Positions 53,169-63,230 of a stretch of DNA of 64,000 bases are shown here, piece by piece. Under the pieces are notes generated by a model, which was not told where the DNA came from, ran no database searches, and saw only the letters and a program-made list of their open reading frames with translations. Position 1 is the first letter of the stretch. The number at the start of each line of letters is the position of its first letter. Both the position numbers and the translations under genes were made by a program. The stretch comes from Bradyrhizobium sp. AZCC 1610 (GTDB lineage Bacteria; Pseudomonadota; Alphaproteobacteria; Rhizobiales; Xanthobacteraceae), in assembly GCF_036924515.1 (NCBI RefSeq), contig NZ_JAZHRR010000001.1:5551001-5615000 (forward strand). Reading direction: 5' to 3'.

Positions 53169-55010
53169 ATGAACAACAAGATGCGTTTCAACCTCGGATA
53201 TGCGATCGCCGCGATCTTTGCCGTCTTCGTGATTCAGTACTTCATTTCCACGGCCAGCCAGATCGCCATCGTTCCGTACAGCGAGTATCAGCAATTATTG
53301 AAGCAGGGGAAAGTCGCGACCGTCGGCATCTCTGACCGCACCGTGCAGGGCACCTTGAAGGAGCCATTGTCTGGCGGACAAACGCGGTTCGTCACCACGC
53401 GCGTCGACCAGGAGACCGCGCAAGAGCTCGAGAAATACGGCGTAAAATTCACCGGCCAGATCGAGAGCACTTTTTTGCGCGACCTCCTGTCATGGGTCAT
53501 GCCGGTGCTGCTGTTCGTCGGCCTGTGGTGGTACATCGGCAAACGCGCCGCGGAAGGTGGCGGCCTTGGCGGCGGCCTGATGGCGATCGGCAAGAGCAAG
53601 GCCAAGATCTATGTCGAGGCCGATACCGGCGTGAACTTTTCCGACGTCGCCGGCGTCGACGAAGCCAAGGACGAACTGCGCGAGGTCGTCGACTTCCTGA
53701 AAAATCCGACCGACTACGGGCGGCTTGGAGGACGCATGCCCAAGGGCGTGTTGCTGGTCGGTCCGCCCGGCACCGGCAAGACCCTGCTCGCCAAGGCCGT
53801 GGCCGGCGAAGCCAAGGTACCATTCTTCTCGATCTCAGGTTCGGAGTTTGTCGAAATGTTCGTTGGTGTCGGCGCGGCGCGGGTGCGCGACCTGTTTCAA
53901 CAGGCGCACCAGAAGGCGCCGGCGATCATCTTCATCGACGAACTCGACGCACTGGGCCGTGCCCGCGGCATTGGACCCTTTGCCGGCGGGCATGACGAGA
54001 AGGAGCAGACGCTCAATCAGTTGCTGGTCGAACTCGACGGCTTCGACTCGCGCTCGGGCCTGGTCATTCTGGCCGCCACCAACCGGCCGGAAATCCTCGA
54101 TCCGGCGCTGCTGCGTGCGGGCCGCTTCGACCGGCAGGTGCTGGTCGACCGCCCCGACAAGAAGGGACGCATCGAGATCCTCAAGGTGCATGTGAAAAAG
54201 GTTCAGCTTGAGTCCAGCGTCGACCCCGAGGCGGTTGCGGCGCTCACGCCGGGCTTCACGGGAGCCGACCTCGCCAATCTAGTCAATGAAGCCGCGCTGC
54301 TCGCGACACGCCGTGGCGCCAGTGCGGTTGGAATGACCGACTTCAACAACGCGGTCGAGCGTATGGTCGCGGGGTTGGAGAAGCGAAACCGGCTTCTTAA
54401 TCCGAAGGAGCGCGAGATCGTCGCTTATCACGAAATGGGCCACGCACTGATCGCGCTCTCGCTGCCTGGCGTCGATCCCGTGCACAAGGTGTCGATCATT
54501 CCCAGGGGCGTCGGTGCACTCGGCTACACCATTCAGCGCCCGATCGAAGATCGCTTCCTGATGACCAAGGAAGAGCTGGAGAACAAGATGGCGGTGCTGC
54601 TCGGCGGGCGCGCGGCTGAATTGATCGTGTTCAACCATCTGTCTACCGGCGCCGCCGACGACCTTCGCCGCGTCACCGACATCGCCCGCAGCATGGTGAC
54701 GCGCTATGGCATGTCCGAAAAGCTCGGCAGCATCGCCTACGAGCGCGACCCCGGCAATTTCCTGGCGGGCGCCGATCGGCCATTCCCTACGCGCGAGCGC
54801 GAATATGCCGAAGAGACCGCCGCTTCTGTCGATCACGAGGTCCGCGCGATCGTCGATCGTGTGTTCGAACGCGCGCAGAGCATCCTGAAGGCCCGCCGCA
54901 CGATATTGGACCGGGCGGCGCACAAGCTGCTGCAGAAGGAAACCCTGGAGCAAAGCGATCTCGAAGCGCTGATACGCGAAACGCCGAAAGAAGCGCTGCG
55001 AGCGATCTAG
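53169..55010 (+). CDS. ftsH: FtsH-type ATP-dependent membrane metalloprotease
   Basis: A 613-residue FtsH-family protease. It has an N-terminal membrane helix ([18 protein letters not shown]), a short periplasmic domain, a second helix ([19 protein letters not shown]), and an AAA domain with Walker A GPPGTGKT (198-205), Walker [11 protein letters not shown] and the second region of homology [19 protein letters not shown]. The M41 protease domain has HEMGH at 421-425. The AAA part reads [20 protein letters not shown], where housekeeping FtsH usually has LGGGNDERE, and the C-terminus is short. It is therefore probably a second, accessory FtsH of the genome. Confidence 0.93.
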   Translation: MNNKMRFNLGYAIAAIFAVFVIQYFISTASQIAIVPYSEYQQLLKQGKVATVGISDRTVQGTLKEPLSGGQTRFVTTRVDQETAQELEKYGVKFTGQIESTFLRDLLSWVMPVLLFVGLWWYIGKRAAEGGGLGGGLMAIGKSKAKIYVEADTGVNFSDVAGVDEAKDELREVVDFLKNPTDYGRLGGRMPKGVLLVGPPGTGKTLLAKAVAGEAKVPFFSISGSEFVEMFVGVGAARVRDLFQQAHQKAPAIIFIDELDALGRARGIGPFAGGHDEKEQTLNQLLVELDGFDSRSGLVILAATNRPEILDPALLRAGRFDRQVLVDRPDKKGRIEILKVHVKKVQLESSVDPEAVAALTPGFTGADLANLVNEAALLATRRGASAVGMTDFNNAVERMVAGLEKRNRLLNPKEREIVAYHEMGHALIALSLPGVDPVHKVSIIPRGVGALGYTIQRPIEDRFLMTKEELENKMAVLLGGRAAELIVFNHLSTGAADDLRRVTDIARSMVTRYGMSEKLGSIAYERDPGNFLAGADRPFPTREREYAEETAASVDHEVRAIVDRVFERAQSILKARRTILDRAAHKLLQKETLEQSDLEALIRETPKEALRAI

Positions 55011-55888
55011 GCCTGACCGAGGTCGCGCAGCGCCGCCTCGATCACCTTGCGCTGATCTGCCGTCAGCGCCGCCTGCGGCGGAATGGGATCGCCGACCGCG
55101 TAACCCTGAATGTCGAGGCCGGCCTTGATGCAGGCGGCCAGGTTGAACCGCGCGAAGGCTTCGTTGATGCGCCACAGCCTGCGTTGCAGCGCCATCGCCT
55201 CATCCCAGCGCGCGGCCTTGCAGAGATTGTAGAGTTCGACGCTCTGCCGCGGGATGATGCAGGCCGGACCGGCCATCCATCCCAACCCGCCGATCAGCAT
55301 CACCGCTGCCGGGATGTGGGCGGAAGCCGAGAACACTTTGATGCTGTCGCCGCAGCGGTTCATGATCGACAGCAGCCGGCCGGTATTGGTCGAGGCATCC
55401 TTGATGTAGCCGATGCGCGGATGGGTCGCGAGCCGCGCGATGACGTCGAGCGTCAGATCGGACCGCTGGAATTGCGGGTTGGTGTAGATCACGACGGGAA
55501 TATCGACGGCGTCGGCAATGGCGCGGAAATAGGATTCGACCTGCGCGTCGGCGACCGGGAAATACGCCTCCATGATCGCCAGGATGCCGTCGGCGCCGAG
55601 TTTTTGATGCGCCTTTGCCTGCGCCACTGCGTCCGCCGTCGACGTCGAGGCGACACCGGCGATGACCGGCACGCGGCCGTCAGCGGCTTCGATGGTCGCT
55701 TGTACAACGGTCGCGCGCTGCGCCTGGTTGAGATAGGCGAACTCGCCGGTCGAACCGAGCGGCGTTAGCCCATGCACGCCTGATTTGATGAGGTCGTCGC
55801 AGAGCCGGCCCAGCACCTCCGTGCGGATCTGGCCTGACGCATCGATGGGCGAGACCAGATAGGGAAAGACGCCGTGGAAATCAGCCAT
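55007..55888 (-). CDS. Dihydrodipicolinate synthase-like aldolase (NAL superfamily)
   Basis: A 293-residue (beta/alpha)8 class I aldolase of the DapA/N-acetylneuraminate lyase family. The GSTGE loop for the 2-oxo acid is [12 protein letters not shown], the conserved Tyr is in VVIYTNPQF and the Schiff-base Lys is in [14 protein letters not shown]. It is not next to lysine genes, and the family has many pyruvate-dependent lyases and dehydratases, so true DapA function is not claimed. Its stop codon overlaps the convergent FtsH stop in the palindrome CTAG. Confidence 0.9.
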   Translation of the reverse strand: MADFHGVFPYLVSPIDASGQIRTEVLGRLCDDLIKSGVHGLTPLGSTGEFAYLNQAQRATVVQATIEAADGRVPVIAGVASTSTADAVAQAKAHQKLGADGILAIMEAYFPVADAQVESYFRAIADAVDIPVVIYTNPQFQRSDLTLDVIARLATHPRIGYIKDASTNTGRLLSIMNRCGDSIKVFSASAHIPAAVMLIGGLGWMAGPACIIPRQSVELYNLCKAARWDEAMALQRRLWRINEAFARFNLAACIKAGLDIQGYAVGDPIPPQAALTADQRKVIEAALRDLGQA

Positions 55889-55984
55889 GGTAGGAAATGT
55901 TCTCCGCGCGGGAAAGTTTGTCCGTCATGGCTATCCGGAATGCCCGAGCAAGGCAACGCTCCTTGAAAACGCCGCGCGTTGCAA

Positions 55985-58654
55985 TCATTTGCGCTCCCTG
56001 ATCCAGGCCTCGACCGCCGGCAGCGCGCGGGTTTTGAGGTCGGCGGAGATTGCAATCACTTCCTGCGCCCGGCCCGCCATCACGCGGCCGCCTGAAGTCG
56101 CCTGAGCCGGCGCGAAAGCTGCGAGTTCGGCGGCGTGGCCGTCGTCGCTGAAATTGGTCATGAAGTTGGCGATAAACTGGTCGCGGAATTGCGGCCCCTG
56201 CTTTGCGAACAGCACATCGTAGTTCTTCTGCAGAAAATCCCACGCCAGATCAGGCTGCTCCCCGGAGGAAGCGACCGAACCGATCAGGCCGGTAACGATC
56301 GTGCCCGACACTTCGTCGGTCAGTGTCAGCGCCAGCGTGGCATGCGCCAGCGCCGGGTCGCGCGCGCTGGCCGCCGCATAATAATAGCGCAGCCGCTCAT
56401 TGGTCACGGTGCTCTTGCGTGCAAGCGTCAGCAGCGTGTCATACATCGCGCGATCCGCCGCGATGCCGACGACATGGGTGACAGAATCGCGCAGCGCCCC
56501 CGGCAGCGATTGCGGATCGCTGAGGAATCCGGCGAACCGCCGTTTCGCCTCCGCAATGATCTCTTCGTCGCCGAGTTCGCCGAGTGTCGAGGTCAGGCTG
56601 CCGCGCAGCAGGGTGTTGTCGTCGTCGCCCGAGCCGCTGCCATCCCAGCCGAGCCGGTCGAACACGGTGCGCAATTTGGCGCTGATATAGCGCTGCAGCG
56701 CCGGGTGCTCGGGCCGATCGCGCGACAGACGGTTGAGAGCGGAGAATACCGTGATGATCTGATCCCATACCGGGCGGCGGTCATCGATGCCGACATTCTC
56801 GACCAAGGCGAGATAGGATGAAGGCTCGGCGCGGCCGGCCTGCACCATCGCCCAGCGGTCGGCGAGGAAATTGACGCGGTCTGCCGGCGACATCCGCGGC
56901 AGCGCCTTCGCCAGCGCGGCCGTGCTCGCCGGCCCGTACTCGACCCGGTAGTAACCGATGTCGCCGAGATTGACCTTGATCGCCTCGCCGCAGGATCCGG
57001 CCGGGATTTCGGTCGAGCCCTGCAGCAGCACGACATTGGACGATTGCGCCAAGCCCACCGGCCCGACCGCGACCGGTATCTGCCAGTTGCGCGGCGGCAA
57101 GGCAGCCGTCCGCGCCGGCGCGATCACGAAACGGCCCTGCCGCAGCGTCAGCCGCTGCGCATCGCCGTTGCAGGTGGTTTCGGCTGATATCAGCGGCACA
57201 CCGTCCTGTTCGGTAAAGGTCGCAGCGATTTCGGTCACGGGCTTGTGGCCCGCGCGCTCCAGCGCCCGCCAGAGATCGGCCGTGGTGGTGTTGCCATAGG
57301 CATGCGCAGCCATGTAGGCGCGTATGCCGTCGCGGAACGCCGCTTCACCGAGATAATTCTCCAGCATGCGGATCAGCGCCTGTCCCTTGTTGTAGGTAAT
57401 GGCGTCGAACGCGGCCATGGCCTCGCTCTCGTTGGCGATCGGCTGCTGGATCGGGTGCGAGGTGCGCCGGGCGTCGAGCGCCATGGCGAACTGCTTCTGG
57501 CCGTAACCGTTCAGCCAGCTATGCCATTGCGGATAAAATTGCTCCGCAGCCTTCGTCGCCATCCAGGTCGCAAAGCCCTCATTAAGCCAGAGATTGTCCC
57601 ACCAGGCCATGGTGACGAGATCTCCGAACCACTGATGCGCCATCTCATGCGCGATGATGGAAAAGATGCCGCGTCGCGCGCTGTCCGGATTTGTTACGGG
57701 GTCGAACAGCAGCCGGCTCTCGAAGAAGGTGATGCCGCCCCAGTTTTCCATTGCGCCGCCGAAGCCGCCGGGCACCGCGATCAGGTCGAGCTTGGGCAAC
57801 GGGTATTTCACACCGAAATAGTCGTTGAACCAGGCAAGCAGTTTTGCCGCGCTATCGAGCGCGAATTGCCCTTTCGCAGCCTTGCCGGTGGTGGCGACGA
57901 CACCGATCGTCACGCCTTCCGCCTGCGCCGTGATGCGCTCCAGTTCGCCTACCGTCAGCACGAACAGGTAGGTCGACATCTTCGGCGTCGGCGCGAAGGC
58001 GACGTTCTTCAGGTTCGGCTCGACCGGCTCTTCGCGCACGACCGGCATGTTGCCGACCGCGAGAAAATGCTGCGGCACCCTCACGGTCAGGGCGAAACTC
58101 GCCTTGAAGGCCGGCTCGTCCCAGCACGGAAATATCCGCCGCGCGTCCGCCGGCTCGAGTTTGCTCGTCAACAGCCGCTTCACGCCGCTGTCGGTCGGAT
58201 AATCGACGAAGAAGAAACCGCGGTCGAACTTGTTGATCCGCGCGGTGAACTCGATGCGCAGCCGATGCGCGCCCGCCGCGAGCGGCTGTGCGAAAGTGAA
58301 GGTCGTCGTCTCGGCAGCAGCATCGAGCGCGACGTCGGCGCGCTCTGCGCCGTCGTCGGCGGTAACGGAAGCAAACGTCGTGTTGACGGCGTTGAGCGTC
58401 AGCCGCGCCGTCGGCTCGCGCACCTCGATGTCGATCACTTCGATGCCGGGAAGCGCGAGGCTCTCGGCGTCAGGTCTCAGCTCGATTGAATAGCTGATCG
58501 GAACGACTGTCTTCGGCAGCTTGCCCGGCGTCGCGTCGAAAGAGAAAACCGGCTCGGCGCGCACGGCGCCTGAAACAACAAACATCAGCGCGAGCATTGC
58601 GCTGGCATATCGCGCCAAGGATGCCGTCGAGGGTGCCGTCTCTTTAAGCTTCAC
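55985..58654 (-). CDS. Exported M1-family aminopeptidase
   Basis: An 889-residue zinc aminopeptidase with a signal peptide (ALMFVVSGAVRA at about 22-33). The substrate-binding GGAMEN is at 299-304. The zinc motif HEMAH is at 336-340 with the third ligand Glu359 (LWLNEGFATWM). The C-terminal ERAP1-like helical domain runs from about 540 to the end. It resembles puromycin-sensitive aminopeptidases. It would trim peptides in the periplasm or outside the cell. It lies 96 bases upstream (minus strand) of the DapA-like gene, perhaps in one unit, and is divergent from the peroxidase gene. Confidence 0.93.
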   Translation of the reverse strand: MKLKETAPSTASLARYASAMLALMFVVSGAVRAEPVFSFDATPGKLPKTVVPISYSIELRPDAESLALPGIEVIDIEVREPTARLTLNAVNTTFASVTADDGAERADVALDAAAETTTFTFAQPLAAGAHRLRIEFTARINKFDRGFFFVDYPTDSGVKRLLTSKLEPADARRIFPCWDEPAFKASFALTVRVPQHFLAVGNMPVVREEPVEPNLKNVAFAPTPKMSTYLFVLTVGELERITAQAEGVTIGVVATTGKAAKGQFALDSAAKLLAWFNDYFGVKYPLPKLDLIAVPGGFGGAMENWGGITFFESRLLFDPVTNPDSARRGIFSIIAHEMAHQWFGDLVTMAWWDNLWLNEGFATWMATKAAEQFYPQWHSWLNGYGQKQFAMALDARRTSHPIQQPIANESEAMAAFDAITYNKGQALIRMLENYLGEAAFRDGIRAYMAAHAYGNTTTADLWRALERAGHKPVTEIAATFTEQDGVPLISAETTCNGDAQRLTLRQGRFVIAPARTAALPPRNWQIPVAVGPVGLAQSSNVVLLQGSTEIPAGSCGEAIKVNLGDIGYYRVEYGPASTAALAKALPRMSPADRVNFLADRWAMVQAGRAEPSSYLALVENVGIDDRRPVWDQIITVFSALNRLSRDRPEHPALQRYISAKLRTVFDRLGWDGSGSGDDDNTLLRGSLTSTLGELGDEEIIAEAKRRFAGFLSDPQSLPGALRDSVTHVVGIAADRAMYDTLLTLARKSTVTNERLRYYYAAASARDPALAHATLALTLTDEVSGTIVTGLIGSVASSGEQPDLAWDFLQKNYDVLFAKQGPQFRDQFIANFMTNFSDDGHAAELAAFAPAQATSGGRVMAGRAQEVIAISADLKTRALPAVEAWIRERK

Positions 58655-58876
58655 GCCAAGCTCCTATCTCAGCCGGCACAACGAGGTGCCGGACCATATA
58701 GCTGCATCGCTTTGCGGGAAACAGCCGGGAGACGCGGCGTTTCGCAACATCCAGTTGCCGCACAATGGCCCAAAGATGTCCACAGATGTTCACAGGTTCT
58801 AACGAATTAACTCACGATAATTTCACGACTTTCTTCGCAATCTCCGCGCCCCCGGCCAAGTGCGAGAGTAGTTTTG

Positions 58877-60625
58877 ATGGCTCTGCAGAACGTCGCTGAC
58901 GCATCCTCTTTCCGAACTTCCGAGTTCGATACGCGCGAATCTGCTCAGGTGGCGACAACTCCCGGCTTTCGTCACTTCCTGGGCACGCCGGCTCCATCGC
59001 AACGCTTCCGCGCCTTCGGTGTCGACCCGCTCGGCTCGCCGTCACGCCATGCAGAGCTCCGCGGACTGATGCATCGCCTGTCGCGGCGAATGGATGCTGC
59101 AATCAAATGGCCGCCACACCAGGTTCGATCGGCAGAATACTGGGAAAATCCCTTCATCCCCTCGGGCTATACCTATCTGCTGCAGTTCATTGCGCACGAC
59201 CTCGTGCATTCGGCGATTCCGCTTTCGGTCGCGGGCGGGCTCGGCGGAGGAACCGCGAACGCACGCCGCACGCCGCTTCGGCTGGAGACGCTGTACGGCA
59301 GCGGTCCTGTCGGATCGCCGCACATCTACGCGCTCGATGCGCCGAATGACGACCGCCGCACCAAGCTGCGGCTCGGGCGAATGCGCTGGAAAGAGAACGA
59401 GCCGGCGACCGGGTGCCCGTTCCGCGACATCGCGCGAACCCGGGCCGAGAACGTGACGGGGATCGACCGCAGCATTGCAGGTGTCCGCGTTGCCCTCACC
59501 GAGGCGCTGGTCGCCGATCCGCGCAATGACGATCACGCCGTCATGTCGCAGCTCACCGCGCTGTTTGCGCTGCTGCACAACGGGCTCATCGATATCATTC
59601 GCCGCCATGAAGGCAACACGGGGCCAAACGGTCAGTTCGGTGCCGCCTACAAGCACTTCTTGTGCGCCCGCGAGTCGCTGATCGCGATCTATCACAATAT
59701 CCTGCGCAAGGACCTGATGCGGCGGGTGATCCATCCGGCGATCTACGCCGTCTATGACGGACCGAGCCCCGATTTCATCGATCGCCCCCATTCCGCGGAA
59801 GGCTTTCCGGCCGGCGACTGGGAAATTCCGTTCGAGTTCTCGCACGGCGCATTCCGCTTCGGTCACGCCATGGTACGACCCGAATACCAGATCAATGACC
59901 TGTCTCTCCACGACCTCAATAACACGCTCGAAAAGAGCTCGGTAAACGACCCGGCAAATATGCCGCTCGACGAGACGTGGATGGTGCAATGGTCGCGTTT
60001 TTTCGAGATCAACGGGTCGACGCCGAATTTCAGCCGCCGCATTGGACCACATCTCAGTGACGGGCTGGGCAATGACCAGATCTTTCCGGCGTTCGACGAA
60101 ACGGAACGGGTCGGCCTGCTCTATCGCGACCTGCTCGGCGCCGGCCTCGCCGGCATGTGGTCGGTTGACGCGCTGATTGCGGAGATCGGCAATCGCAGAC
60201 CGCAGTTCATTGCCATGTCGCGCCTGCTTGCCGACCGCGCCTATCGTGCCGATCAACTTCGCGAATGGCTGGCAGCCGCGCCTGCGTATGGCGCGTTGAC
60301 GGCCGAGGACATCGAAACCCTTTCGAACGAGCCGCCGCTGCCCTTCTTCATCCTGTTCGAAGCGATGCGGCAACCGCAGGCGGGGGGCCTGCACCTCGGC
60401 CCGCTCGGCTCAATCATCGTCTCGGAAGTCATCTTTGGCGCGCTCGCCGGCGACCCGCGTTGCGCGGACGGCGGCTCGCTTGCCGGGCAACTGGCGGCAA
60501 TTTCCCGCGAGTTTTATCCGGCAAACGTACTTCAGGATATTCCCGATATCTCAAGCATGGCGCAGCTCGTGGAATTCACCACCGAAATTGCCGAGCTGCG
60601 GCAAGCAGTGCCTGCATTTTTGTGA
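58877..60625 (+). CDS. Animal-type heme peroxidase (peroxidase-cyclooxygenase superfamily)
   Basis: A 582-residue heme peroxidase. The distal motif is LLQFIAHDLVHS, with His107 and Asp108 (calcium/heme-ester site). The mid-protein block DPRNDDHAVMSQLTALFALL followed by HN is the family landmark. The proximal heme ligand is His330 in GAFRFGHAMVRPEYQ. No signal peptide is evident. The ATG at 58877 is preferred over an adjacent upstream TTG. The 136-residue gene follows 40 bases later. The substrate is unknown; halide, lipid or phenol oxidation are all known in the superfamily. Confidence 0.9.
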   Translation: MALQNVADASSFRTSEFDTRESAQVATTPGFRHFLGTPAPSQRFRAFGVDPLGSPSRHAELRGLMHRLSRRMDAAIKWPPHQVRSAEYWENPFIPSGYTYLLQFIAHDLVHSAIPLSVAGGLGGGTANARRTPLRLETLYGSGPVGSPHIYALDAPNDDRRTKLRLGRMRWKENEPATGCPFRDIARTRAENVTGIDRSIAGVRVALTEALVADPRNDDHAVMSQLTALFALLHNGLIDIIRRHEGNTGPNGQFGAAYKHFLCARESLIAIYHNILRKDLMRRVIHPAIYAVYDGPSPDFIDRPHSAEGFPAGDWEIPFEFSHGAFRFGHAMVRPEYQINDLSLHDLNNTLEKSSVNDPANMPLDETWMVQWSRFFEINGSTPNFSRRIGPHLSDGLGNDQIFPAFDETERVGLLYRDLLGAGLAGMWSVDALIAEIGNRRPQFIAMSRLLADRAYRADQLREWLAAAPAYGALTAEDIETLSNEPPLPFFILFEAMRQPQAGGLHLGPLGSIIVSEVIFGALAGDPRCADGGSLAGQLAAISREFYPANVLQDIPDISSMAQLVEFTTEIAELRQAVPAFL

Positions 60626-60665
60626 GGCGGAATCCTCCGTTTCACGCAACCCGGAGAGTGAAGCT

Positions 60666-61076
60666 ATGGCAATCGAAAGAATGCAAGTAACCAACCACGA
60701 GCGCTGGGGCAACCTGGTGAAGACTTGGTCCACCGGCAAGAACTATCTCGACGACGACAACGAATACCCAATCCCGACCACCGTCGACGAATTCAAGGAG
60801 CAACTCGCCAAGGCGCAGGTGTTCATGACGGTTCCGGAGCGCTTCAAGAAGGTAAAGTTCGTCGAACAGGAGATGGACACGATCGTGGTGCGCCTGCCGC
60901 CCGCCGTGATGATTGCGGATTCCGAAGAAAGCCTCAAAAAGCCGGGCGCGACCTATCCGCTTCCGCCGTTCTACAAGCGCCTGTTCAACGGCCTGGATCC
61001 GGTAATTCCGGAGAGCGACAAGTTCCGCGTCCATGCCGAACGTGTCGGCGACTACACCATCAGCTACTGTGCCTGA
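60666..61076 (+). CDS. Hypothetical protein behind heme peroxidase
   Basis: A 136-residue protein starting MAIERMQVTNHERWGNLVKT. It has no signal peptide or membrane segment. Landmarks are YPIPTTVDEFKEQLAKAQVF, MTVPERFKKVKFVEQEMDTI and a proline-rich stretch (YPLPPFYKRLFNGLDPVIPE), ending YTISYCA. GGAGAGTGAAGC precedes the ATG. It follows the peroxidase gene by 40 bases and is probably co-transcribed, so a partner or substrate-delivery role is possible. I do not recognise the family. It lacks the Cys/Ser/Thr-rich tail expected of an azole-peptide precursor. Confidence 0.7.
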   Translation: MAIERMQVTNHERWGNLVKTWSTGKNYLDDDNEYPIPTTVDEFKEQLAKAQVFMTVPERFKKVKFVEQEMDTIVVRLPPAVMIADSEESLKKPGATYPLPPFYKRLFNGLDPVIPESDKFRVHAERVGDYTISYCA

Positions 61077-61080
61077 TGAT

Positions 61081-63192
61081 CTAGCTCCGCGTTAGGTGAG
61101 TGATGCCATCGACAGGAAGCCCTCCGCCACGCAAGCTCTGGCGCAGGGCTTCCCACCGCTCCCTCACGCTGATTGGATGCGCTTGCATGACCCAGCGCGC
61201 CGCCGCCTCGTCCGTCGGCGTGGACGATCCGACCCAGAATGAACGCAGACCGTTCACGAAGCGCTGGATTTCCTGCTGCGCCTGCATGCGCTCCCCAAGC
61301 TGAAACAGCGCAGCCGCGCGCCATGCCGGCAGGACCTTGTTGATGCCCTGCGCGCGATCGCACGCCTCGATGGTGCCTTCATAGTCTCCGCAAAAGAACC
61401 GCACAGTGCCGTGATACGCCCATTCGAGATAAGACGGCGCAGGTGAGAGCGCGAGCGACCGCTCGGCGCGAGCGCGGGCATCCTCGATCGATCCGCAGAT
61501 CGCCGAGTAGTGAGCGCTGGACAGCAGCGTCCATGGGTCATTGTCGTTGAGCTCACATGCCAGCTCCATGTGCGGCGCTGCTTCCGCCTCACGGAGCGCC
61601 ATCACGTAGGACCAGCCGCAGCACAGATGCGCCCTGGAATCGACAGGGTCGAGTTGAACAGCGGTCTTCGCCAGTTCGAGGGTGGCCTTGGCCTTGTCGA
61701 GATCGCGAAAGATCCCGGGATGCACCAGGTGCTCGATGTTGTTCATCTGCACGAGGCTGCTGTAGCAGGGCGAGAAACCTGGATTGTCGCGGATCGCATC
61801 GCGGAAGATGGTGACTGCCCGCCGCCAGCTTTCGGGATCGAATTTCGACATGAGATTCTGCCCACGCAGCCAGCGGTCGTGCAGCTCGAGCGACACGTCG
61901 GGCTCGCCCGCCAGCCGCATCAGCCGCTCGGTCGACAATTGAACGTTGAGCGAGGTCGCGATCCGGCGGATGATGCGCTGCTGCGTTTCGAACCAGTTGC
62001 CGAGGCCGAGCCGGAAGCTTTCGCTCCAGACGTAAATCCCGGTGGTATCGTCCCGCAGCACCATCACGATGTTGATTTCGGCGCCCGCCTGGTAGGCGGT
62101 GGTTTCGATGCAGTATTGCGACGCCGTGCCCGAGGCGGGAAGTACGACAGCCGCGGGAGGACGATCGACCACGCTCCATTCACGGAAGCGGACGAGACAG
62201 GCGGCGAGATGTTGCGAGAACCCCTGCACCAGATGGCTGTGATCCTCGTCGACGCCATGCATCGCAAAGGGCCGCAGCACCAGGCGCGTCCTGGCAGATG
62301 CATTGACCGCTGGCGACATCGGGGCCACCGGCTGGAGAGCCGTCCCCCTGACCATCCTGATGGCGAACTCGTCATTCGCTGCCGAGGCGGCCAGGTCGGC
62401 CGGCGTGCGCTCCAGAATGCCGAGCTTGATATTGGCGACGAGCTCCTCAGTGGCCGACGACGGCTCCATCGCGTAGTCGCGGTCCAGGAGATCCCACAGC
62501 GCCTTGTAAATGCGCAGCGCACCGGCGACGTCGCCCTCTTCCGCATGCGCCCGCATCAGATAGCGGCAGGCATATTCATGGGTCGGATCGAGATTGACGA
62601 TCGCGGCCGCGATCCTCTTTTTGGCGTCGGCGGGGACGCGCGCGGAGGTCAAGCCTTCGTCGAGATTTCGCATCAGTCGTTCATGGATGGTCTGCCGCTT
62701 GGCCAGCACCCAGACCCGGAACGACGGGTCGAGATCGTCCATTCCTTCGAGCAGCCGCCCATCAAGCTGTGGAGTATCGAGCAGCAGCGGGTGAACGCGT
62801 CCGCCTTCGGCGAGTTGGATCACGCTTTCGATGTCGACTTCGATTCGTCCGACGTCGATGCCGATCATCAGCCGCTCCGCGACGAAGCCGTCATATCCGG
62901 CCTCCTCCAGCATCGACCGCAGTTCGCGAACGACCTGGCGCAGCGAGGCACGTGCCTTTTCCTCGTCCGAACGACTCCAGAGCAGGCCAACGAGCCGCTC
63001 GCGGCTCTCCTGCTTCGCCTCCAACAGCGCAAGGTAACTTAGGACCGCGCCGGCCTTGCGGGTTCGCAGTGCGATCGCCCGGCCGTTGAACCGCACGCCG
63101 AGCCGTCCGACCAGCGACACCGAAAGACGCGGAGCGCTTTCAGGCGCCGCCGTGGCCTTGTCTGCTGTCATGGCGTTTGTGCTGGCCGGCAT
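61081..63192 (-). CDS. SARP-like regulator: BTAD, TolB-like and TPR domains
   Basis: A 703-residue regulator. Residues about 20-260 are a SARP-type winged helix plus bacterial transcriptional activator domain (LVGRLGVRFNGRAIALRTRK, RESRERLVGLLWSRSDEEKA, then RASLRQVVRELR, and a BTAD with EYACRYLMRAHAEEGDVAGA). Residues about 300-430 resemble the FlgO/TolB-like domain of cyclase-TPR proteins (VWSESFRLGLGNWFETQQ). The rest is TPR-like. The start is uncertain: the ATG at 63192 or the one at 63171, both without a clear ribosome-binding site. It lies 38 bases after the YcaO-like gene and convergent with the peroxidase pair. Confidence 0.85.
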   Translation of the reverse strand: MPASTNAMTADKATAAPESAPRLSVSLVGRLGVRFNGRAIALRTRKAGAVLSYLALLEAKQESRERLVGLLWSRSDEEKARASLRQVVRELRSMLEEAGYDGFVAERLMIGIDVGRIEVDIESVIQLAEGGRVHPLLLDTPQLDGRLLEGMDDLDPSFRVWVLAKRQTIHERLMRNLDEGLTSARVPADAKKRIAAAIVNLDPTHEYACRYLMRAHAEEGDVAGALRIYKALWDLLDRDYAMEPSSATEELVANIKLGILERTPADLAASAANDEFAIRMVRGTALQPVAPMSPAVNASARTRLVLRPFAMHGVDEDHSHLVQGFSQHLAACLVRFREWSVVDRPPAAVVLPASGTASQYCIETTAYQAGAEINIVMVLRDDTTGIYVWSESFRLGLGNWFETQQRIIRRIATSLNVQLSTERLMRLAGEPDVSLELHDRWLRGQNLMSKFDPESWRRAVTIFRDAIRDNPGFSPCYSSLVQMNNIEHLVHPGIFRDLDKAKATLELAKTAVQLDPVDSRAHLCCGWSYVMALREAEAAPHMELACELNDNDPWTLLSSAHYSAICGSIEDARARAERSLALSPAPSYLEWAYHGTVRFFCGDYEGTIEACDRAQGINKVLPAWRAAALFQLGERMQAQQEIQRFVNGLRSFWVGSSTPTDEAAARWVMQAHPISVRERWEALRQSLRGGGLPVDGITHLTRS

Positions 63193-63230
63193 GCAAGGTT
63201 TTCGGAACCGGTTGGTTAATTCCAGCCAGT

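Noticed and set aside
55007..55888. True dapA of lysine biosynthesis
   Set aside because: The fold and Schiff-base lysine are present, but there is no lysine-pathway context and many paralogs with other substrates exist.
60666..61076. Precursor peptide for the YcaO enzyme
   Set aside because: At 136 residues it is a globular-looking protein with few Cys, Ser or Thr at its end, lies on the opposite strand, and is linked to the peroxidase gene.
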